The position numbers and the translations under genes are program-made. A model generated the notes under the pieces. It did no database searches. It worked only from the letters and a program-made list of their open reading frames with translations, and had not been told where the DNA came from. Positions 48,395 through 58,695 of a stretch of 64,000 bases of DNA are shown here, piece by piece. Position 1 is the stretch's first letter; every line of letters begins with the position of its first letter. The stretch comes from Pantoea eucrina (GTDB lineage Bacteria > Pseudomonadota > Gammaproteobacteria > Enterobacterales > Enterobacteriaceae). The DNA lies in contig NZ_MAYN01000004.1 of assembly GCF_001691555.1 (NCBI RefSeq), forward strand, positions 62,001 through 126,000, given 5' to 3'.

Positions 48395-49012
48395 TTATTT
48401 TGCTGCAGCAAAACGTGCTGCCGCTTCGTCCCAGTTCACTACGTTCCAGAACGCTTTGATGTAGTCCGGACGCTTGTTCTGATACTTCAGGTAGTAAGCG
48501 TGCTCCCAGACGTCCAGGCCCAGAATAGGATAGCCAGACGCACCGGCGATCGCTTCGCCCATCAGCGGGTTGTCCTGGTTAGCGGTAGAGACCACGGCCA
48601 GCTTATCACCCTGCTTAACCAGCCATGCCCAGCCGGAACCAAAACGGGTAGCAGCGGCTTTTTCAAACGCTTCCTGGAAGTTTTCAACGCTGCCGAAATC
48701 TTTTTCGATAGCCGCTTTCAGATCGCCCTGCAGCGTGGTGCCGGTCTTCAGACCTTTCCAGAACAGGCTGTGGTTAGCGTGGCCACCGGCGTTATTACGC
48801 AGCGGGCCTTTTTTGTCTGCTGGCAGCTGATCCAGTTTGGTAATCAGCTCATCAACCGGCAGATCGGCGAATTCGGTACCTTCCAGCGCTGCGTTAGCGT
48901 TGTTTACGTAGGTCTGGTGGTGTTTGGTGTGATGGATTTCCATCGTCTGCTTGTCGAAGTGCGGTTCCAGTGCGTCGTAGGCGTACGGCAGGGATGGCAG
49001 TGAATAACTCAT
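48395..49012 (-). CDS. sodA: Superoxide dismutase [Mn]
   Basis: Cytoplasmic manganese superoxide dismutase. It has 205 residues from [20 protein letters not shown]; an extra five upstream codons (MERKN) overlap the ribosome site GGAAGAAC and are excluded. Metal ligands: His27 (MEIHHTKHH), His near 82 ([13 protein letters not shown]), and Asp/His in [25 protein letters not shown] is typical of the Mn enzyme. Its monocistronic setting is supported by the strong terminator. Confidence 0.97.
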   Translation of the reverse strand: MSYSLPSLPYAYDALEPHFDKQTMEIHHTKHHQTYVNNANAALEGTEFADLPVDELITKLDQLPADKKGPLRNNAGGHANHSLFWKGLKTGTTLQGDLKAAIEKDFGSVENFQEAFEKAAATRFGSGWAWLVKQGDKLAVVSTANQDNPLMGEAIAGASGYPILGLDVWEHAYYLKYQNKRPDYIKAFWNVVNWDEAAARFAAAK

Positions 49013-49078
49013 GTTCTTCCTCTCCATTTAATGTTTTGCAGCATCACCTTACCAGTGTGCCGCGTAAGCAGTGGGATC

Positions 49079-49108
49079 ATTATAGTTAAAATCATGATCC
49101 ATAAAAGG
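49079..49108 (-). promoter_or_regulatory. sodA promoter region
   Basis: A perfect -10 TATAAT on the minus strand at 49079-49084, 67 bases before the start codon. The surrounding GATCATGATTTTAACTAT resembles a degenerate Fur box, which would agree with Fur control in E. coli, but the match is weak. Confidence 0.45.
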
Positions 49109-49161
49109 GTTATCAATGCCGTAGAAACGATAAGGGTTTGTGGCGCAGCGGCCTGAAACGG

Positions 49162-49986
49162 CTACCGCAGCCGCTGCGGATGGGTATAGATCGTTGCCCG
49201 CCCCGGTTTGCTGAAGCCCACCAGCGTCAGATTACTGCGCTGCGCAACTTCTACCGCCAGCTGGGTGGCTGCCGAGACCGCAAACAGAATTTCCACGCCA
49301 CACATGGCGGATTTCTGCACCATCTCGTAGCTGGCGCGGCTGGAAACCAGCACCGCCCCCTGCTGCCATCGCTGCTGACTGCGCAAACCCAGCAGCTTAT
49401 CCAGTGCAACGTGCCGTCCCACATCTTCACAACCGCCCGGCAGTAATCCCTCGGATGAGAGCCAGGCAGCAGCGTGCGTACAGCCGGTAAGATTGCCCGC
49501 GGGCTGATAATCACGCAGCCGGGCCAGTGCGCCGTCCAGCAAAGCGAGGTCAAACGTCTGGGTAAAGGGCAGCGGCTGGAGCGGTTTACCAATCTGCTCC
49601 AGCTGCTCAACGCCACAGACGCCGCAGCCGGTTCGCCCCGCCATCGACCGGCGCTGCGCTTTTAGCGCCATAAACCGGCGGCTGGCAAGCTCAATCTGCA
49701 CCTCGATGCCGTTGCAGCCCGGCACCACATCGATACCGTAAATCTCAGCCGGTTGTTCAATAATTCCTTCAGATAGCGAGAAGCCCAGCGCAAATGCCTC
49801 AAGGTTATCGGGCGTCGCCATCATTACCACGTGTGAAATGCCGTTATAGACCAGCGCTACCGGCACTTCCTGCGCCAGCCAGTCGGTTTCGGCCGTTTCG
49901 GGCGTCTGGCGCTGCCACACTTCAGCCTGGCTTACACCGGCGATCGTTTTCACAGGTTGCTCACCTGCCTGCTGTTTTGCTGTCAC
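49162..49986 (-). CDS. fdhD: Formate dehydrogenase accessory sulfurtransferase FdhD
   Basis: Transfers sulfur from IscS to the bis-MGD cofactor, a step needed for active formate dehydrogenases. It has 274 residues. The essential CxxC motif is in [10 protein letters not shown] near residue 120, followed by FTGCTHAAA-like [13 protein letters not shown] and the [14 protein letters not shown] signature. The last part, [10 protein letters not shown]-type [16 protein letters not shown], is also conserved. It is divergent from fdhE across 285 bases; in E. coli the fdoGHI genes sit in that space. Confidence 0.94.
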   Translation of the reverse strand: MTAKQQAGEQPVKTIAGVSQAEVWQRQTPETAETDWLAQEVPVALVYNGISHVVMMATPDNLEAFALGFSLSEGIIEQPAEIYGIDVVPGCNGIEVQIELASRRFMALKAQRRSMAGRTGCGVCGVEQLEQIGKPLQPLPFTQTFDLALLDGALARLRDYQPAGNLTGCTHAAAWLSSEGLLPGGCEDVGRHVALDKLLGLRSQQRWQQGAVLVSSRASYEMVQKSAMCGVEILFAVSAATQLAVEVAQRSNLTLVGFSKPGRATIYTHPQRLR

Positions 49987-50271
49987 GTTATCTTTCTCTT
50001 ATTGCACCCATCAGAAAGCGGCGGGCCTCACGGCCTGGAGGGTATACCGGCTGCCGGTTCAGATGCTGAGCATGAACGTCAGCCGAAAATTTTTCTTCAA
50101 CTTATGTGCTGGGCGTCCGGCAGCAGCAGAGTCACCTGCCCGGCTGGCTGCCGTTACCGGCAGTTAATCGTCTGTCAGGCAGCCGCCTGAGTGTCAGGCT
50201 GCTATCATCAGCGTAGTCGTGCTGCTTTCATTGTTGGCAGCGTTATCGCCAGAAAAAACAGGTGGTCCCTG

Positions 50272-51198
50272 ATGAGTATTCGCATTATTCCGCAGAATCA
50301 GCCGGAAGCACGCGAACCGCAGACAGCGGAACAGATCCCGTCGCTGCTGTTTCCCCGGCTGAAAAATCTCTATAGCCGTCGCGCCGCACGCCTGCGCCAT
50401 CTGGCGGCAAAAAATCCGCTGGGCGACTATCTGCGCTTTGCTGCGGTTATCGCTCAGGCGCAGGAGATCGTGCTGTACGACCATCCGCTGCGGCTCGATC
50501 TGCATCCGCGCCTTGCAGAAAGCGCGCAGCGGAATGAGCCGCCGCTTGATATTCGCCACTATCCACGCGATCGTCACTGGCAGCTGCTGCTGCATTCACT
50601 GATTGCGGAACTCAAGCCGGAGATGAGTGGCCAGGCGCTGGCGGTGCTGGAAAATCTGGAAAAATCGTCCGCCAGCGAGCTGGAGACACTTGCCAGCGCG
50701 CTGCTGGCGGGTGAATTTAGCCGGGTCAGCAGCGATAAATCTCCTTTCGTCTGGGCAGCGCTGTCGCTTTACTGGGCGCAGATGGCCGCCATGATACCCG
50801 GCAAGGTGCGGACGGAACAGGGCGATCACCGGCAGTTCTGCCCGGTCTGCGGCAGCGTTCCGGTCACCGGCCTGGTGCATATGGATATGGCGCAGGAAGG
50901 CGTGCGCTACCTGCACTGTAACCTGTGCGAAAGTGAGTGGCACGTCGCCAGTGACCGCTGCTGCAACTGCGAGCAGACGCGCGATCTGCACCTCTGGTCG
51001 CTCGATAATCATCAGGCTGCCGTGAATGCAGAAAGCTGCGGCGACTGCGGCACCTATATGAAGCTGCTCTGCCAGGCGAGAGATCCGGCGGTTGAGCCTG
51101 TTGCCGATGACCTTGCGTCGCTGGTGCTGGATGCGCGCATGGAGCAGGAAGGCTTTGCCCGCAGCAGCCTGAACCCATTTATGCTCCCTGGCGAGTAG
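50272..51198 (+). CDS. fdhE: Formate dehydrogenase accessory protein FdhE
   Basis: Iron-binding rubredoxin-like protein that assists maturation of respiratory formate dehydrogenases. It has 308 residues from [16 protein letters not shown], the E. coli N-terminus; a longer frame begins 27 codons earlier without homology. Four zinc/iron-ribbon type cysteine pairs are visible in the second half: CPVCGS, CNLCES, CNCEQ and [33 protein letters not shown] and [25 protein letters not shown] are nearly invariant. No dehydrogenase gene precedes it here, unlike the fdoGHI-fdhE operon of E. coli. Confidence 0.95.
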   Translation: MSIRIIPQNQPEAREPQTAEQIPSLLFPRLKNLYSRRAARLRHLAAKNPLGDYLRFAAVIAQAQEIVLYDHPLRLDLHPRLAESAQRNEPPLDIRHYPRDRHWQLLLHSLIAELKPEMSGQALAVLENLEKSSASELETLASALLAGEFSRVSSDKSPFVWAALSLYWAQMAAMIPGKVRTEQGDHRQFCPVCGSVPVTGLVHMDMAQEGVRYLHCNLCESEWHVASDRCCNCEQTRDLHLWSLDNHQAAVNAESCGDCGTYMKLLCQARDPAVEPVADDLASLVLDARMEQEGFARSSLNPFMLPGE

Positions 51199-51245
51199 CT
51201 GGCCGGGCGCAACCGTTACGTACCGCGTTTTACACGGAGGCTTTG

Positions 51246-51857
51246 ATGAAACTGATAGGCAGCTATACCAGCCCGTTCGTGCGCAAAATTTCAGTGATTC
51301 TGCTGGAAAAAGGCATTGTGTTTGAGTTTATCAACCACACGCCGTGGGCTGAAGACAGTCAGGTGCCGCACTACAATCCGCTGGGAAAGGTGCCAGCCCT
51401 GATAGATGAGCGCGGATTAACCTGGTACGACTCTTCTGTCATTGCTCAGGTTATTGAACTGCGTAATGACGCGCCAGCGCTGCTGCCTGATGACGCGCTG
51501 CGCGCGCTGCAGATACGTCAGCTGGCAAAGCTGGCTGATGGCATTAACGACGCGGCTGTGACCATTGTCCGGGAGCAAATGCGGCCCGGCACGCAGCAGT
51601 CTGAAGAGGTGCTGCTGCGCAACCGCGAAAAAATTCAGCGCGGCCTGGATGCGCTGGAGGCCGCTGCGGCACAGGCGGAGCTGCTCAATACCGGCACCCT
51701 GAATCTGGCGGATATCGCGACCGGCTGCATGATTGGCTATCTGAATTTCCGCCGCGTCCTGCCTAACTGGTGTGTAAACCGTCCGGCGCTGGTCAGGCTG
51801 GCGGAAACCCTGTTTCAGCGTGAGAGCTTTGCGCGTACCGTGCCGCCGGCAGGTTAA
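51246..51857 (+). CDS. yibF: Glutathione S-transferase-like protein YibF
   Basis: Cytoplasmic GST-fold protein of uncertain substrate. It has 203 residues (E. coli YibF 202). The thioredoxin-like N-terminal domain contains [19 protein letters not shown] and [28 protein letters not shown] (cis-Pro and glutathione-binding DSxVI); the helical C-terminal domain has [25 protein letters not shown] precedes the ATG. It lies between fdhE and the convergent glyS; in E. coli yibF is near the mtl locus. Confidence 0.93.
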   Translation: MKLIGSYTSPFVRKISVILLEKGIVFEFINHTPWAEDSQVPHYNPLGKVPALIDERGLTWYDSSVIAQVIELRNDAPALLPDDALRALQIRQLAKLADGINDAAVTIVREQMRPGTQQSEEVLLRNREKIQRGLDALEAAAAQAELLNTGTLNLADIATGCMIGYLNFRRVLPNWCVNRPALVRLAETLFQRESFARTVPPAG

Positions 51858-51863
51858 CGGCAA

Positions 51864-51891
51864 TAAAAAAGGGACGATTGCTCGTCCCTTT
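51864..51891 (-). terminator. Terminator of glyQS
   Basis: AAAGGGACGA-GCAA-TCGTCCCTTTTTTATT on the minus strand: a perfect ten-base stem and a T-run, 22 bases after the glyS stop. It lies just past the convergent yibF stop. Confidence 0.9.
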
Positions 51892-51913
51892 CGCTACCGC
51901 AGCCTGCTGCTGC

Positions 51914-53983
51914 TTACTGCAGCAGGGAAATGTCTGCCACCTGCAGGAACAGCTGACGCAGCTGTGCCAGCAGCGTCAGACGGTTCACGCGCACGGCATC
52001 ATCTTCTGCGTTAACCATAACGTTATCGAAGAAGTTATCCACCGCCTCACGCAGCTGTGCCAGCTCCACCAGCGCATCCTGATAGCGGCCCTCTGCAAAA
52101 TAAGGCTGCAGCTTGTCGCCCAGCGCGGTGACAAAGGTCGCCAGCTGGATCTCAGCGTTCTCTTTCAGCAATGACGCCTGCACGCTGTCGTTCAGCAGAT
52201 CGCTGGCTTTCGCCAGAATGTTTGATACGCGCTTGTTAGCCGCCGCCAGTGCTGCCGAGGCCTCCAGCGTGCGGAAGTGCGATACCGCTTTCATGCGCGC
52301 ATCGAAATCTGCCGGGCGGGTCGGACGACGTGCCAGCACCGCCTGAATGGTATCGACGCTGTGGCCCTCTTCCTGATACCAGGTACGGAAACGGCCCAGC
52401 ATGAAGTCGATCACCTCATCAACCACTTTCGCATTGCTCAGTTTACTGCCATAGAGACGCACGGCTTCTTCGGTCAGGCTCTGCAGATCAAGCGGCAGAT
52501 TCTTCTCGACGATAATACGCAGCACGCCTAACGCGGCGCGGCGCAGCGCAAAGGGGTCTTTGTCGCCTTTCGGATGCTGACCGATACCAAAAATGCCCGC
52601 CAGCGTATCCATTTTGTCTGCAATCGCGACGGCACAGGCCACCGGGTTAGAGGGCAGTGCATCCCCGGCAAAGCGCGGCTGATACTGCTCATTGAGCGCT
52701 ACCGCCACATCCTCCGCTTCTCCGTCATGACGGGCGTAGTGCATACCCATGACGCCCTGGGTGTCGGTAAATTCAAACACCATGTTGGTCATCAGGTCGC
52801 ACTTGGAGAGCAGGCCGGCGCGGGTTGCGTGATCCACATCTGCACCAATCTGCGCGGCAATCCAGCCTGCCAGCGCCTGAATGCGGTCGGTCTTATCACG
52901 CAGCGTGCCCAGCTCTTTCTGGAACAGCACCGTCTCCAGACGCGGCAGGTTATCTTCCAGACGCTTTTTGCGATCGCTGTTGAAGAAGAACTCCGCGTCC
53001 GCCAGACGGGGACGCACAACTTTTTCATTACCGGCCACGATCTGCTGCGGATCGCCTGACTCAATGTTGGTCACGAAGATGAAGTTCGGCAGCAGTTTTC
53101 CTTCCGGGCTGTAGACCGGGAAATATTTCTGATCGCCTTTCATGGTATAGACCAGCGCTTCCGCCGGCACTGCCAGGAACTTCTCTTCAAACGTTGCGGT
53201 CAGCACCACCGGCCATTCCACCAGCGAAGCCACCTCTTCCAGCAGGCTGTCGCTGAGATCGGCGATGCCGCCCAGCTGCTGTGCGGCCGCTTCCGCATCC
53301 GCCTTGATTTTCGCTTTACGTTCAGCGTAATCAGCCATCACCTTGCCGCGCGCCAGCAGCTGCTGCGGATAGTGATCGGCGTGCTCCAGCGTAAATTCTG
53401 GCTCACCCATAAAGCGGTGACCGCGAACGGTGCGCGCTGACTGCACGCCCAGAATAGTCGCCGGGATCAGTTCCTCTCCGAGCAGCAGCGTCACGGTATG
53501 CACCGGGCGCACAAACTGGACGTCACTGGCGCCCCAGCGCATCAGTTTAGGGATCGGCAGCTTGCTCAGTGCGGTCGTGACCATTGCCGGCAGCAGCGCG
53601 CTGGCCTGCTCACCCTTCACCGCAGCGCGATGCACCAGCCATTCGCCTTTGTCAGTGCTCAGGCGTTCAGCCTGATCAACAGTAATGCCGTTGCCGCGTG
53701 CCCAGCCTTCTGCTGCTTTCGTCGGATTACCTGCAGCGTCAAACGCCGCTGCGACAGCGGGGCCGCGCTTTTCAATCTCACGATCGGGCTGTGCCGCCGC
53801 CAGTGCCGCCACTTTCAGCGCCAGACGGCGCGGGGCAGCAAACCAGCTGACTTCGCCGTGCGTCAGGCCAGCGCTGTCCAGCTCGGCAGTAAAGTGTGCT
53901 GCAAAGGCTTCTGCCAGGCTGCGCAGGGCTTTCGGAGGCAACTCTTCGGTGCCAATTTCCACCAGGAAAGTTTTATCGGTCAT
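51914..53983 (-). CDS. glyS: Glycyl-tRNA synthetase beta subunit
   Basis: Beta subunit of the tetrameric bacterial glycyl-tRNA synthetase; it binds tRNA-Gly. It has 689 residues, the E. coli length, starting [21 protein letters not shown], the classic N-terminal signature. An HD-domain-like region and a C-terminal anticodon-binding segment ([25 protein letters not shown]) are visible. It begins nine bases after glyQ, so the two are co-transcribed. Confidence 0.98.
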   Translation of the reverse strand: MTDKTFLVEIGTEELPPKALRSLAEAFAAHFTAELDSAGLTHGEVSWFAAPRRLALKVAALAAAQPDREIEKRGPAVAAAFDAAGNPTKAAEGWARGNGITVDQAERLSTDKGEWLVHRAAVKGEQASALLPAMVTTALSKLPIPKLMRWGASDVQFVRPVHTVTLLLGEELIPATILGVQSARTVRGHRFMGEPEFTLEHADHYPQQLLARGKVMADYAERKAKIKADAEAAAQQLGGIADLSDSLLEEVASLVEWPVVLTATFEEKFLAVPAEALVYTMKGDQKYFPVYSPEGKLLPNFIFVTNIESGDPQQIVAGNEKVVRPRLADAEFFFNSDRKKRLEDNLPRLETVLFQKELGTLRDKTDRIQALAGWIAAQIGADVDHATRAGLLSKCDLMTNMVFEFTDTQGVMGMHYARHDGEAEDVAVALNEQYQPRFAGDALPSNPVACAVAIADKMDTLAGIFGIGQHPKGDKDPFALRRAALGVLRIIVEKNLPLDLQSLTEEAVRLYGSKLSNAKVVDEVIDFMLGRFRTWYQEEGHSVDTIQAVLARRPTRPADFDARMKAVSHFRTLEASAALAAANKRVSNILAKASDLLNDSVQASLLKENAEIQLATFVTALGDKLQPYFAEGRYQDALVELAQLREAVDNFFDNVMVNAEDDAVRVNRLTLLAQLRQLFLQVADISLLQ

Positions 53984-53992
53984 GGCTGCCTC

Positions 53993-54904
53993 TTACTTAT
54001 TACGGTTGCACATCGGGAAACCCAGCGCCTCGCGTGACGCATAGTAGGCTTCCGCCACAGCTTTCGTCAGGGTGCGAATACGCAGAATATAGCGCTGGCG
54101 TTCAGTAACGGAGATCGCCTTGCGCGCGTCGAGCAGGTTAAAGCTGTGTGCCGCTTTCAGAATACGCTCGTAGGCTGGCAGCGGCAGCGGCTTCTCCAGC
54201 GCCAGCAGCTGCTGCGCCTCTTTTTCATACTGCTCAAAGCAGCTGAACAGGAAACTGACGTCGGCATACTCGAAGTTATAGGTCGACTGCTCCACCTCGT
54301 TCTGGTGAAACACATCGCCGTAGGTGGTCTTGCCAAAGGCACCGTCGCTCCAGGTGAGATCGTAGACGCTGTCCACGCCCTGGATATACATTGCCAGACG
54401 CTCCAGGCCATAGGTGATCTCACCCGTGACCGGCTTGCACTCCAGGCCACCAACCTGCTGGAAGTAAGTAAACTGCGTCACTTCCATGCCGTTGAGCCAC
54501 ACTTCCCAGCCGAGGCCCCAGGCACCCAGCGTCGGGTTCTCCCAGTTATCTTCAACGAAACGAATATCGTGGACAGTGGGATCGATACCCAGCTCTTTCA
54601 GCGATCCGAGGTAGAGCTCCTGAAGATTGTCCGGGTTAGGCTTAATCACCACCTGGAACTGATAGTAGTGCTGCAGGCGATTAGGGTTTTCACCATAGCG
54701 TCCGTCGGTCGGACGACGTGAAGGCTGCACGTAGGCGCTGGCCATCGGCTCCGGGCCGATAGCGCGCAGGCAGGTCATGGGGTGTGAGGTGCCGGCGCCC
54801 ACTTCCATGTCCAGCGGCTGGACAATGGTGCAGCCCTGGCGCGCCCAGTAATCCTGCAAGGTCAGGATCAGGCCCTGAAAGGTCTTGGTATCAAACTTTT
54901 GCAT
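53993..54904 (-). CDS. glyQ: Glycyl-tRNA synthetase alpha subunit
   Basis: Alpha (catalytic) subunit, a class II aminoacyl-tRNA synthetase core that activates glycine. It has 303 residues, the E. coli length. [53 protein letters not shown] is nearly invariant and includes class II motif elements; [28 protein letters not shown] follows. It is the first gene of the glyQS operon. The divergent wecH gene begins about 200 bases away. Confidence 0.98.
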   Translation of the reverse strand: MQKFDTKTFQGLILTLQDYWARQGCTIVQPLDMEVGAGTSHPMTCLRAIGPEPMASAYVQPSRRPTDGRYGENPNRLQHYYQFQVVIKPNPDNLQELYLGSLKELGIDPTVHDIRFVEDNWENPTLGAWGLGWEVWLNGMEVTQFTYFQQVGGLECKPVTGEITYGLERLAMYIQGVDSVYDLTWSDGAFGKTTYGDVFHQNEVEQSTYNFEYADVSFLFSCFEQYEKEAQQLLALEKPLPLPAYERILKAAHSFNLLDARKAISVTERQRYILRIRTLTKAVAEAYYASREALGFPMCNRNK

Positions 54905-55107
54905 GTTGAATTCGCACGGGATACGGGTGAATTAAAAAGAGTTCGACAGTATACCCTTTGACCGGGCAATGTGCAGCCGGAAATCCTGAGGCTGTGCGGG
55001 TCGCGCGCGCGCTGGCCGCACAGAGGGCTCTGAATTACGGCGTCAGATATTGTTGAGTGGCGGTACAGCGGCTACCCTTCCACGCACCATCTGTACGCGA
55101 GGATCCC

Positions 55108-56103
55108 ATGCCGCAAAAAATTAGCTGGATCGACAACTTACGCGCGGTCGCCTGCCTGATGGTGATCGTGATCCATACCACGACCTGGTATATCACCGGG
55201 CCGATGGCGGTCACCGGCATCACCTGGGATGTGACCAACCTGATGAACGCTGCCTCACGCGTCTGCGTGCCGCTGTTCTTTATGATTTCAGGCTACCTGT
55301 TTTTTGGCGAGCGCAGCGCGCAGACGCGGCACCTGATACGCATTGTGCTTTGCCTGCTGTTCTACAGCGCGGTTGCGCTGGCGTATATCACCTGGCTGAC
55401 GCCGATCAGTGAAGGCCGTTCCATTATGAAGCTGCTGCAGAAGCCGGTGTTCTATCATCTGTGGTTCTTCTTTGCGATTATCGGCATCTACCTGCTTTCG
55501 CCGCTGATACAGGTCAAAACGGTACAGAAACGCTACGTGGCGCTGCTGGTGGTGGTGCTGGCAGTGGTGGCCAACCCGAATACGGTCAGTCAGTCAGTGG
55601 GATCCTTTCGCTGGCTGCCGGTCAATCTCTATGTCAGTGGCGACAGCTTCTATTACCTGTTGTACGCCCTGCTCGGACGCGCTATCGGCTGTATGGAAAC
55701 AGGCGGCCGGCGGATCAGCTGGCTGGCGGGTAGCGTGTTTATCGCCTGCGTGCTGGGCATCGCACTGGGAACAAAACAGCTGCTGAAAATCAACGGCGCC
55801 TTTAACGACACCTGGTATCTTTACTGCGGGCCGCTGGTCTTTATCGCGGCCATCAGCCTGCTGGTCCTGTTTAAAAACAGCCTGAACCAGCGGCCGCTGC
55901 CGCTGCTGGCAACCATTTCACGCTATTCGCTGCCGGTATATGGCTTTCACGCGCTATTTATTCACTATCTGCGCACTCACCATTATGACGATATGTCACG
56001 ACCCTGGCTCGACCTGCCGTGGGTCTTTGGCGTGACGCTGCTGGGAAGTCTGCTGCTGGCGATGCTGCTGAAACGTATCGATACGCGACAGCTGGTCAGC
56101 TGA
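55108..56103 (+). CDS. wecH: O-acetyltransferase WecH (YiaH)
   Basis: Acyltransferase-3 family inner-membrane protein that O-acetylates GlcNAc residues of enterobacterial common antigen in E. coli. It has 331 residues, identical in length to YiaH, from MPQKISWIDNLRAVACLMVIVIHTTTWYITGP; the ATG at 55108 has GAGGA in front, while a longer frame has no homology. Conserved parts: His in VIVIHTTTW (first helix), FFMISGYLFFGERSAQTRH and KPVFYHLWFFFAIIGIYLLSPLIQ. About ten membrane spans. It lies next to glyQ as in E. coli and starts the surface-polysaccharide island. Confidence 0.93.
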   Translation: MPQKISWIDNLRAVACLMVIVIHTTTWYITGPMAVTGITWDVTNLMNAASRVCVPLFFMISGYLFFGERSAQTRHLIRIVLCLLFYSAVALAYITWLTPISEGRSIMKLLQKPVFYHLWFFFAIIGIYLLSPLIQVKTVQKRYVALLVVVLAVVANPNTVSQSVGSFRWLPVNLYVSGDSFYYLLYALLGRAIGCMETGGRRISWLAGSVFIACVLGIALGTKQLLKINGAFNDTWYLYCGPLVFIAAISLLVLFKNSLNQRPLPLLATISRYSLPVYGFHALFIHYLRTHHYDDMSRPWLDLPWVFGVTLLGSLLLAMLLKRIDTRQLVS

Positions 56104-56142
56104 AAGCGCTGACCGGTAGGCCAGGCGCGCGCATGCCCGCTT

Positions 56143-57060
56143 TTACCGGTCAGCCAGGTGGCTCTGCCAGTCATGAAACAGCGTCAGCCAGTTTCGTACC
56201 GGCAGCTTCAGTTTTTGTCCGGTGCCAAAACCGTGCCCGCCCTGCTGGAACAGATGCAGTTCTGTTTTCACTTTGTGCTCGCGCAGCGCCGCAAACATCA
56301 GCAGCGTATTCTGCGGTGAAGCCGTGCCGTCATTCAGCGCCTGGACGAGAAACGTTGGCGGCGTATGCGCACTGACGCGCGCTTCCTGCGACTGCTGCAT
56401 GATGGTTTGCGGGCTGATGGTTTTGCCATACATCGCGGCACGCGTGCCCGGATGCGTTACGCCATCCTTAAGGGAGAGTACCGGGTAAATAAGCGCGGTG
56501 AAATCAGGACGTGCTGAAACGCTGTCCTGCGCATCCTGTGCCGGATAGTTATCACCATCAGGATCGTTACTGAGATTCGCGGCCAGATAAGCCCCCGCTG
56601 AGAAACCCATTACGCCAATACGGTCAGCAGCAATATGGTAGTGCGGGGCGCTGGCCCGGATAAGCCGCAGTGCCCGCTGCGCATCGGCAAAAGCCGCCAG
56701 GCGATGCTGTGCAGTTCCGTCGTGTGGCATGCGATACAGAAGAACAAATGACGAATAACCCTGACGGCTTAATACTGTGGCGATATTAAGGCCCTCAAGA
56801 TCTTTCATAATATAAGAAAACCCCCCACCGGGAATGATAAGCACGGCTGTGTGATTATTTTTTCCCGCTGGCGGCACATAAATCATTTCCGGCGAATTAA
56901 CCTGTGTGACGGCTCGATTATTATCAGCAGGATTTTTACTGAAATTAATAAATTTATTTTGCGTCATGTTTTCGCCTGGCCAGATAGGAATTTCCTTAGC
57001 GGCAAAGGCCAGTGGAAGATAAAGCAGTAAAAACGCGCTTATCAGGCGAAAAAAAATCAT
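56143..57060 (-). CDS. Secreted alpha/beta-hydrolase, acetyl-esterase-like
   Basis: Periplasmic paralogue of the esterase at 12108-12980. It has 305 residues, with a signal peptide over about residues 1-20 (FLLLYLPLAFAAKEIP). The oxyanion segment IIPGGGFSY is near residue 75; the catalytic triad is Ser154 (GFSAGAY), Asp244 (ALNDGTA) and His276 (GGHGFG). GGAG lies ten bases before the ATG. It is convergent with wecH, sharing a 39-base gap, and divergent from the polymerase-like gene. It likely removes acyl groups from an exported or periplasmic glycan intermediate. The N-terminal third is A/T-rich compared with the rest. Confidence 0.78.
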   Translation of the reverse strand: MIFFRLISAFLLLYLPLAFAAKEIPIWPGENMTQNKFINFSKNPADNNRAVTQVNSPEMIYVPPAGKNNHTAVLIIPGGGFSYIMKDLEGLNIATVLSRQGYSSFVLLYRMPHDGTAQHRLAAFADAQRALRLIRASAPHYHIAADRIGVMGFSAGAYLAANLSNDPDGDNYPAQDAQDSVSARPDFTALIYPVLSLKDGVTHPGTRAAMYGKTISPQTIMQQSQEARVSAHTPPTFLVQALNDGTASPQNTLLMFAALREHKVKTELHLFQQGGHGFGTGQKLKLPVRNWLTLFHDWQSHLADR

Positions 57061-57319
57061 TCTTCTGGCTCCATATTATTAATAAAAACAATCACAAACC
57101 TGCCCTGCGCTCTGCCTTTTCTTTACGACTGAGGCTCGGCAACTCTCTGAAAAGGAAAAATATCAGCGGCAGAATTTGAAAATAGCAGAAAGCGGATGAA
57201 TAATAATCCCGGCAGTAATCTGATAAAATACCGGGCCAGGAAAAATTAGACTTTTCTCATGTTTACCAAAACATAGCCCTATGTTATAAGTGCATTTTAA
57301 ACTATAAGAATCTGTGACC
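57061..57319. promoter_or_regulatory. Divergent A/T-rich promoter region of the polysaccharide island
   Basis: 259 bases between divergent genes, markedly richer in A/T than its flanks. ATGTTATAAG at about 57281-57290 could be a -10 for the polymerase-like gene. No known operator is seen. Confidence 0.35.
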
Positions 57320-58453
57320 ATGGGAATTTACTGGATCATAAGTCTTAGCCTGACTTTCGTCGCTATTGTCGAAATCATGTTAAGTAAAAATGAAAACACA
57401 GCACATATCAGGACGTGGCTTTATTTTATTGCTGTTGTAGTACTTTTTACTTTTGGCGGCATCCGTGGCCTGGGAACCGGCCTTGATGACTTCCAGTATC
57501 GCGACTTCTATGCACAGTTTCTCGATAAAATTATTATCGAGGGATTCTGGCGCGCCGTGGTCGAGTTTCGCTATGAGCCTGCTATTTATGCGATTGCTGG
57601 TGCAACGCGCGTTTTTACGGCCAATGCTGACATCTTTATCTTTGTTATCGCCTTCATCGCGGTATGCGTTAACGCGCACTATTTCCGCAAGCTGACGCCG
57701 CTGCCGCTGGTCGCGCTGGCCGTCTACTCGGCGCACCTGTTTATCAACAAAGACATGAACCAGATCCGCTTTGGTCTCTGCTCGGCGTTTCTGCTCGGCT
57801 TTATCTGGCATATGTCGCGTCGCAGTAAATCGGGTATGGTGACCACGTTTCTGCTGTCGTTTTTCTGCCACGCAACGGCTGTTGTCGCGCTGCTTATTCC
57901 GATGGCGATGATTATCCGCAAAAACAAATATGTGCCGATTGCGATCGTTGTTATCAGCCTGCCGCTGGCATTTATGGGAAGCTCGGCGCTGATTACCGCA
58001 CTCTCCAGCCATCTGGGTTCACTCGGCGACAGGGCCATGGGCTATGCCGATGCGGAGTCGCGCCAGGAGCAGGGTATTCTGACGCTCTCTAACCTGAAGA
58101 ACATTGGTTTTGTCTTTATCTTCAGCTATATGCTGCTGAGCGATAAGATCAGAAACGCCGATCCGGCAAAATTTAACACTTACTATATTCTGGCGATTAC
58201 GTTCGCCATCGGCAGTGGCCTGCGTATGGCGCTGCAGGACTATGCTTCTGGCGGCCGCCTGGCAAACTACCTGCTGCAGGTTGAGCCCGTGCTGATCTCG
58301 CTCTGCATCTGGGAAACCAAAAAGCTGCGAAAGGTGATTGCCGTAGCGATAACCGTGCTGATGGTGCTCTACTACCTCTACTACAACACCATGGCCAGTA
58401 AGCAATCGATCGTCGGCTATGAGGTCTCACGCAGCTTCCAGCTGTTCCGTTAA
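57320..58453 (+). CDS. EpsG/Wzy-like polysaccharide polymerase family membrane protein
   Basis: Integral membrane protein of the EpsG family, which contains repeat-unit polymerases for exopolysaccharides. It has 377 residues from MGIYWIISLSLTFVAIVEIML, with about ten hydrophobic spans. Typical features: a periplasmic loop after the second helix with GGIRGLGTGLDDFQYRDFY, NKDMNQIRFGLCSAFLL in the central helix pair, and HATAVVALLIPM. A GTG two codons upstream is an alternative start. No glycosyltransferase genes lie beside it, so it may polymerise units made by another locus, or serve a modified ECA-like glycan. It is followed by a strong terminator, so it is monocistronic. Confidence 0.72.
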   Translation: MGIYWIISLSLTFVAIVEIMLSKNENTAHIRTWLYFIAVVVLFTFGGIRGLGTGLDDFQYRDFYAQFLDKIIIEGFWRAVVEFRYEPAIYAIAGATRVFTANADIFIFVIAFIAVCVNAHYFRKLTPLPLVALAVYSAHLFINKDMNQIRFGLCSAFLLGFIWHMSRRSKSGMVTTFLLSFFCHATAVVALLIPMAMIIRKNKYVPIAIVVISLPLAFMGSSALITALSSHLGSLGDRAMGYADAESRQEQGILTLSNLKNIGFVFIFSYMLLSDKIRNADPAKFNTYYILAITFAIGSGLRMALQDYASGGRLANYLLQVEPVLISLCIWETKKLRKVIAVAITVLMVLYYLYYNTMASKQSIVGYEVSRSFQLFR

Positions 58454-58455
58454 TC

Positions 58456-58490
58456 GTTAAAAACGCTAACCCACCGGTTAGCGTTTTTAA
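58456..58490 (+). terminator. Terminator after the polymerase-like gene
   Basis: AAAAACGCTAACC-CACC-GGTTAGCGTTTTT, a perfect 13-base stem ending in T5, starting three bases after the stop. Confidence 0.92.
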
Positions 58491-58695
58491 TTTATCCCCT
58501 TTCCTTTCCGCTCTACCAGGGAAATTCTGAATATCATGCCGGCCTTATACATCACTTGATTTTTCTATCATTTAAAACTCTAATAGTTTACGTCTGCCAC
58601 GGCAGATCCAGACGCTTTTAATCAGAACACCATCCGGTACAGGCGCTTTAATTAGTGTTACAGCGCGTTGTCATTTCATTAAAAAGAACACTGAT
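58491..58695 (+). promoter_or_regulatory. A/T-rich leader of the acyltransferase gene
   Basis: About 200 bases between the terminator and the acyltransferase start. It must hold that gene's promoter, but no clear -35/-10 pair is identified. The ribosome site AAAGAACACTGAT is weak. Confidence 0.3.
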
